From assembly GCA_964395915.1 (NCBI GenBank), contig CAYNDB010000025.1, forward strand, positions 1 to 24,909: a DNA stretch of 24,909 nt, read 5' to 3'. Each line of letters begins with the position of its first letter. Within the stretch, counting starts at the first letter, position 1. Source of the DNA: CAYNDB01 sp964395915 (GTDB lineage Bacteria > Nitrospinota_A > UBA7883 > JAJRTC01). Positions 23,337 to 24,909 of the stretch are shown piece by piece. Made by a program: the position numbers and the translations under genes. The notes below the pieces were generated by a model, which saw only the letters and a program-made list of their open reading frames with translations, was not told where the DNA came from and did not search any database.

Positions 23337-24257
23337 TCACCCCAAAAGCTTAAGCAATATCGCTTTCTGCATATGAAGCCTGTTTTCCGCCTCGTCCCAC
23401 ACAACAGATTGCGGACCGTCCATTACTTCAGCGCTGATTTCTTCTCCACGATGCGCTGGCAGGCAGTGCATTACAATCGCATCCGGCCTGGCTTCCGCCA
23501 CAAGTGATGAATTCACCTGATATTTTTCGAAGGCTTTTCTCCTGGTGACAGCTTCGTCGTCCTGCCCCATGCTTATCCATGTATCGGTATAGATAACATC
23601 CGCGTCATCAACCGCAATCTTTGGGTCATGCCCGATATCTATTGTGGCTCCAGACTTTTCCACCATCAATTTTGCCTGCTCCACAACGTCGTTTAATGGC
23701 TCATAACCGGATGGTGTGGCGACTGATACATTCATTCCCATGACAGCCCCCCCCAAGAGCAACGAATGAGCGACATTATTCCCGTCTCCCACATACGCAA
23801 TCTTTATCCCTTCAAGCGTTCCTTTTTTTTCCTTGATAGTCAAAAGGTCGGCCAATATCTGGCATGGGTGATATTTATCAGTCAGGGCGTTTATAACCGG
23901 TATGTCGGCCACCAGGGCAAGCTCTTCCACTTCAGATTGTTCGTATGTTCTAATCACAAGAGCGTCAAGATAACGGGAAAATATTTTTGCGGTGTCCGCT
24001 ACTGTCTCGCCTCTGGTCAAATGAAGATTATCGCCCGCCAACACTACAGCATGGCCACCAAGCTGGAACATCCCGACTTCAAATGAAATACGCGTTCGTG
24101 TAGAGGACTTGTTGAACACCATGCCAAGGGTTTTACCCTTGAGACGCTCGTGGGATATGCCGTCTATTCTATCCTGCTTGAGTTGCGTGGCGGAATCGAT
24201 AAGCTCGTAAACTTCGTCACGGCTGAAGTCCGTGAGACGAAGCAAGTCTCTTTTCAT
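23337..24257 (-). CDS. argF: Ornithine carbamoyltransferase
   Basis: The enzyme joins carbamoyl phosphate and ornithine to give citrulline in arginine synthesis. The 306-residue length is typical. Motifs present are the carbamoyl-phosphate site STRTRISFE (Ser52-Thr-Arg-Thr-Arg), LTDKYHPCQILADLLT with the HPCQ motif, and the C-terminal MHCLPAHRGEEIS, whose HCLPAHR is the ornithine-site signature. The start ATG overlaps the argD stop by four bases (ATGA on the minus strand), so translation should be coupled to argD, the upstream gene of the operon. The next arg gene, often argG, is not downstream: the glycosyltransferase converges from the other side. Confidence 0.96.
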   Translation of the reverse strand: MKRDLLRLTDFSRDEVYELIDSATQLKQDRIDGISHERLKGKTLGMVFNKSSTRTRISFEVGMFQLGGHAVVLAGDNLHLTRGETVADTAKIFSRYLDALVIRTYEQSEVEELALVADIPVINALTDKYHPCQILADLLTIKEKKGTLEGIKIAYVGDGNNVAHSLLLGGAVMGMNVSVATPSGYEPLNDVVEQAKLMVEKSGATIDIGHDPKIAVDDADVIYTDTWISMGQDDEAVTRRKAFEKYQVNSSLVAEARPDAIVMHCLPAHRGEEISAEVMDGPQSVVWDEAENRLHMQKAILLKLLG

Positions 24258-24909
24258 GCTCCAAGCGCTTTTCCAAGGATAGTCAGAGCCTTGTCGATTT
24301 CCTGCTTTGTGGCGTTTAGCGGCGGCATCATGCGAATAACGTTTTCATTGGCGCAGTTGACAAGAAGCCCGGCGTCCGCGCAATGCTTCACAACCTTTGC
24401 GCATGGAATCTCAAGCTCCACTCCGACATAAAGCCCCATGCCGCGTACGTTTTTAATCATCGGAACTTTCTTTTTCATTCCGTTAAGCTTTATCAGCATA
24501 TACCTGCCCAGATTCCGGATTTCTTCCAAAAACTCAGGCTTGCACAACTCCTGAAGCCCGGCCAACGCGCCTGCGCATGCGGCGGGATTGCCCCCGAATG
24601 TGGAGCCATGAGTTCCTGCGACGAAACTTTTCGCCACAGTTTCCTTGGCAAACATCGCGCCGAGAGGGAAGCCATTTGCTATACCTTTTGCCATGGTGAT
24701 AATGTCCGGCTTCACCTTGTAATTTTCGTAAGCAAACAGCCTGCCCGTTCGTCCGAATCCGGTCTGCACCTCGTCGAATATAAGCAATACATTTTTTGCG
24801 GCGCAAAGTTTTGCCAGTTTCTGGATAAAAGTCGCAGCCGGCACAATTATCCCGACTTCGCCCTGGATCGGCTCAATAATCACAGCGCATGTCTTTTTCG
24901 TAATAGCTT
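24254..24909 (-). CDS. argD: Acetylornithine aminotransferase, C-terminal part (5' end outside window)
   Basis: This class III PLP aminotransferase makes N-acetylornithine (and may serve in lysine synthesis). About 217 residues are visible. The frame stays open to the window edge (residues before the first in-frame GTG read AITKKTCA), so internal start codons near 24883 are not the real start. Visible elements are IIEPIQGEVGI, LLIFDEVQTGFGRTGRLFAYE (the Asp that binds the PLP ring nitrogen is in FDEVQ), and ITMAKGIANGFPLGAMF, where the lysine of MAKG is the expected PLP lysine. THGSTFGGNPAACA is also typical. The argD-argF order is common in Desulfobacterota-like and Nitrospinota-like genomes. 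Other ornithine-type aminotransferases share these motifs, but the argF neighbour supports argD. Confidence 0.93.
   Translation of the reverse strand, partial: AITKKTCAVIIEPIQGEVGIIVPAATFIQKLAKLCAAKNVLLIFDEVQTGFGRTGRLFAYENYKVKPDIITMAKGIANGFPLGAMFAKETVAKSFVAGTHGSTFGGNPAACAGALAGLQELCKPEFLEEIRNLGRYMLIKLNGMKKKVPMIKNVRGMGLYVGVELEIPCAKVVKHCADAGLLVNCANENVIRMMPPLNATKQEIDKALTILGKALGA

Noticed and set aside
1..24909. tRNA, rRNA, CRISPR arrays, transposases, phage or toxin-antitoxin genes
   Set aside because: Intergenic stretches were read on both strands and none showed such structure. No direct-repeat array or terminal inverted repeat was found.

Overview
The window reads as a chromosomal segment of a Gram-negative bacterium. 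It encodes a lipoprotein, an outer-membrane barrel candidate and a periplasmic M48 peptidase. Base composition is balanced and coding density is high. Housekeeping genes (yebC-ruvC-ruvA, selA, leuC-leuD, nnrDE, argD-argF) are interleaved with large proteins I cannot name. The short two-subunit LeuC/LeuD form, SelA and the argD-argF pair would fit a deep-branching Desulfobacterota/Nitrospinota-like lineage, but I cannot assign a taxon from this sequence alone. I see no rRNA, tRNA, CRISPR array, insertion sequence or phage gene.

Layout. 1-4319 (+): the 3' end of a probable methyltransferase, then an intergenic stretch. Next come an M48-type peptidase interrupted by a 100-N assembly gap, a small charged helical protein overlapping it, and a TPR-repeat lipoprotein of about 20 repeats. 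4487-7874 (+): yebC-ruvC-ruvA as a tight operon, then selA behind its own promoter. 7883-10477 (-): a hybrid sensor histidine kinase convergent with selA. 10984-14916 (+): a 1310-residue protein made of a MinD/ParA-like ATPase domain followed by about 960 residues of helix with a 15-residue period. 15054-17630 (+): leuC, leuD and a probable outer-membrane barrel. 17677-21618 (-): nnrDE, downstream of a 767-residue coiled-coil protein built from about 21 copies of a 31-residue unit. 21786-23300 (+): a family-4 glycosyltransferase with a helical C-terminal extension, divergent from the coiled-coil gene. 23337-24909 (-): argF and the 3' part of argD, convergent with the glycosyltransferase.

The best candidate for something undescribed is the pair of very long soluble helical proteins. 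One carries an ATPase of the MinD/ParA class that has lost the signature lysine of its P-loop, and its tail has a near-perfect 15-residue periodicity. The other has a 31-residue periodicity (four heptads plus three). Both have strong sigma70-type promoters and neither has a signal peptide or membrane segment. A cytoplasmic scaffold or positioning system is the natural guess, but no function is proven here. The periodicities were read by hand from the translations and are the most solid new observations.
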